Assembly (NCBI GenBank): GCA_013813955.1
Contig: JACCQW010000483.1
Location: 1-5,627 of the forward strand
Direction: 5' to 3'
Source of the DNA: Solirubrobacterales bacterium
Lineage (GTDB): Bacteria > Actinomycetota > Thermoleophilia > Solirubrobacterales > Solirubrobacteraceae
DNA: 5,627 nucleotides
Position numbers and translations under genes: made by a program. This document shows positions 4,870-5,627 of the stretch, one piece after another. The first letter of the stretch is position 1, and the number at the start of each line of letters is the position of its first letter. The notes under the pieces are model-generated. The model was not told the origin of the DNA, did no database searches, and saw only the letters and a program-made list of their open reading frames with translations.

Positions 4870-5541
4870 ATGCGACGCGTCGCCCAGCGACTACGACGAC
4901 TGTCGGCAAGGGCCGAGGCGGTAGACCACGCCCGGCGCAGCTTGGCCGCCCGCGAGCCATCCAACGCGGCCACACTCGTCGCCCTGCAGACGGAAGCCCA
5001 AGGCCACATCGTCGACGGGACGCTCGTGATGGGCCGCGAGAGCTATGCCGCGCCTCGAGTCATGAAGTACAAGGGTGACACCGGTCGGGTAATCATCGGC
5101 AACTTCGCGTCCATCGCGCCGGACGCCGAGTTCTACGTCGGCGGGCTGCACCGTACGGAGTGGGTCTCGCAGTACGGGCTGCGGGCGATGCTCGACCTGC
5201 CCGGCGCCTACGAGGACGGCTTCCCGTACGGTCGCGGCGACATCAACGTCGGCCACGACACATGGGTGACCAACCGCACGACGGTCCTCTCCGGCGTGAC
5301 GATCGGCGACGGTGCGGTGGTCGGAACCGGCGCCGTGGTGACCAAGGACGTGCCGGCCTACGGCATCGTCGCGGGAAACCCGGGACGGCTCGTGGGCCAG
5401 CGCTTCTCCGACGAGCAGATCGCCGGGCTGGGGCGCATCGCATGGTGGGACTGGCCGCTGGAGACGATCAAGGAGCGCATCGAAGACCTCACCAGTCCCG
5501 ACATCGACGCTTTTATCGCGTCCTACGATCCGGGCGCCTGA
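4870..5541 (+). CDS. CatB-related (xenobiotic acyltransferase type) hexapeptide O-acetyltransferase
   Basis: A 223-residue protein. After a basic helical N-terminus (MRRVAQRLRRLSARAEAV) and a variable stretch, the LbH domain starts near residue 50 (VMGRESYAAPRV … 'VIIGNFASIAPDAEFYVGG'). 'GGLHRTEWVS' (91-100) carries the catalytic His94 typical of the XAT/CatB/Vat subgroup. A loop with 'LDLPGAYEDGFPYGRGDINVG' follows, then 'DTWVTNRTTVLSGVTIGDGAVVGTGAVVTKDVPAYGIVAGNPGRLVGQRF', the canonical closing coils. The C-terminal 'IAWWDWPLETI' (190-200) is the Trp-rich helix characteristic of the subgroup. Length (~210-225) is normal. These trimers transfer acetyl from acetyl-CoA to a hydroxyl, on antibiotics (chloramphenicol, streptogramins) in some members but on sugars in many others; here the setting favours a sugar acceptor. 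The ATG at 4870 is chosen for length, start of similarity and the TATCGT box. The frame is open further upstream, but that part is antisense to the methyltransferase. The TGA overlaps the next ATG. Confidence 0.88.
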   Translation: MRRVAQRLRRLSARAEAVDHARRSLAAREPSNAATLVALQTEAQGHIVDGTLVMGRESYAAPRVMKYKGDTGRVIIGNFASIAPDAEFYVGGLHRTEWVSQYGLRAMLDLPGAYEDGFPYGRGDINVGHDTWVTNRTTVLSGVTIGDGAVVGTGAVVTKDVPAYGIVAGNPGRLVGQRFSDEQIAGLGRIAWWDWPLETIKERIEDLTSPDIDAFIASYDPGA

Positions 5542-5627
5542 TGCGGCTAAGCCCGGGCCACTGGCGGCGCCGGCTTCGCTCGGCGCTGGACGCCGAGCAC
5601 TACTTCTCCCAGCTCTCGCTCGAATCC
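5541..5627 (+). CDS. Start of an unidentified gene (partial, 3' end outside window)
   Basis: The first 29 codons only, MRLSPGHWRRRLRSALDAE then HYFSQLSLES, open to the window end. The ATG at 5541-5543 shares its A with the TGA of the acyltransferase (TGATG), so it is very likely co-transcribed and translationally coupled. The N-terminus is basic then mixed, with no signal peptide or membrane helix so far. Too little is present to name a family. A role in the same surface-glycan pathway is only a guess from position. Confidence 0.55.
   Translation, partial: MRLSPGHWRRRLRSALDAEHYFSQLSLES

Noticed and set aside
1..5627. CRISPR array, tRNA/rRNA, toxin-antitoxin pair or other defence system
   Set aside because: I looked for regularly spaced repeats, cloverleaf-like segments and small paired genes on both strands and saw none.

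Overview
This is a GC-rich window from a high-GC bacterium. The RpiB-like isomerase of the 'DERTG … TGTGASIAANK' type, the IS110 subgroup with an 'FKTDDRDCAAL' motif, and possible leaderless promoters (a TANNNT box 7 nt before an ATG) suggest an actinobacterium, perhaps a soil or environmental lineage such as Thermoleophilia. That placement is inference from the sequence only. The gene content looks like an edge of a cell-surface glycan or glycolipid modification locus.

Layout. (1) 2-178 (+): the last 58 codons of a metallo-beta-lactamase-fold hydrolase (winged-helix tail). It is joined by TGATG to a left-handed beta-helix (hexapeptide repeat) acyltransferase at 178-747 (+). (2) The hexapeptide gene converges with a minus-strand unit, and the two facing stop codons share one CTAG. 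The minus-strand unit, in order of transcription, is an RpiB/LacA/LacB-family sugar-phosphate isomerase variant (3751-3314) followed by a very large membrane protein (about 3287-744). The membrane protein fuses a GT-C/GT87-like polyprenyl-phosphate-sugar glycosyltransferase to an acyltransferase-3 (OafA-like) domain. (3) 3752-4146 has no intact gene. It holds a remnant of an IS110-family transposase, a possible promoter for the isomerase, a tandem 7-bp repeat and a perfect hairpin. (4) 4833-4147 (-): a class I SAM-dependent methyltransferase. (5) Divergent from it, 4870-5541 (+): a CatB-related (xenobiotic acyltransferase type) hexapeptide O-acetyltransferase. It is joined by a second TGATG to an unidentified gene that runs off the window at 5541-5627.

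Together, one glycosyltransferase, three acyltransferases of three different folds or subtypes and one methyltransferase suggest decoration (acylation, possibly methylation) of an exported sugar polymer or glycolipid. No gene here resembles a recognised defence system, CRISPR array, toxin-antitoxin pair or RNA gene. The points most worth a second look are the glycosyltransferase-acyltransferase fusion, the substituted active-site positions in the isomerase, and the possible leaderless promoters.
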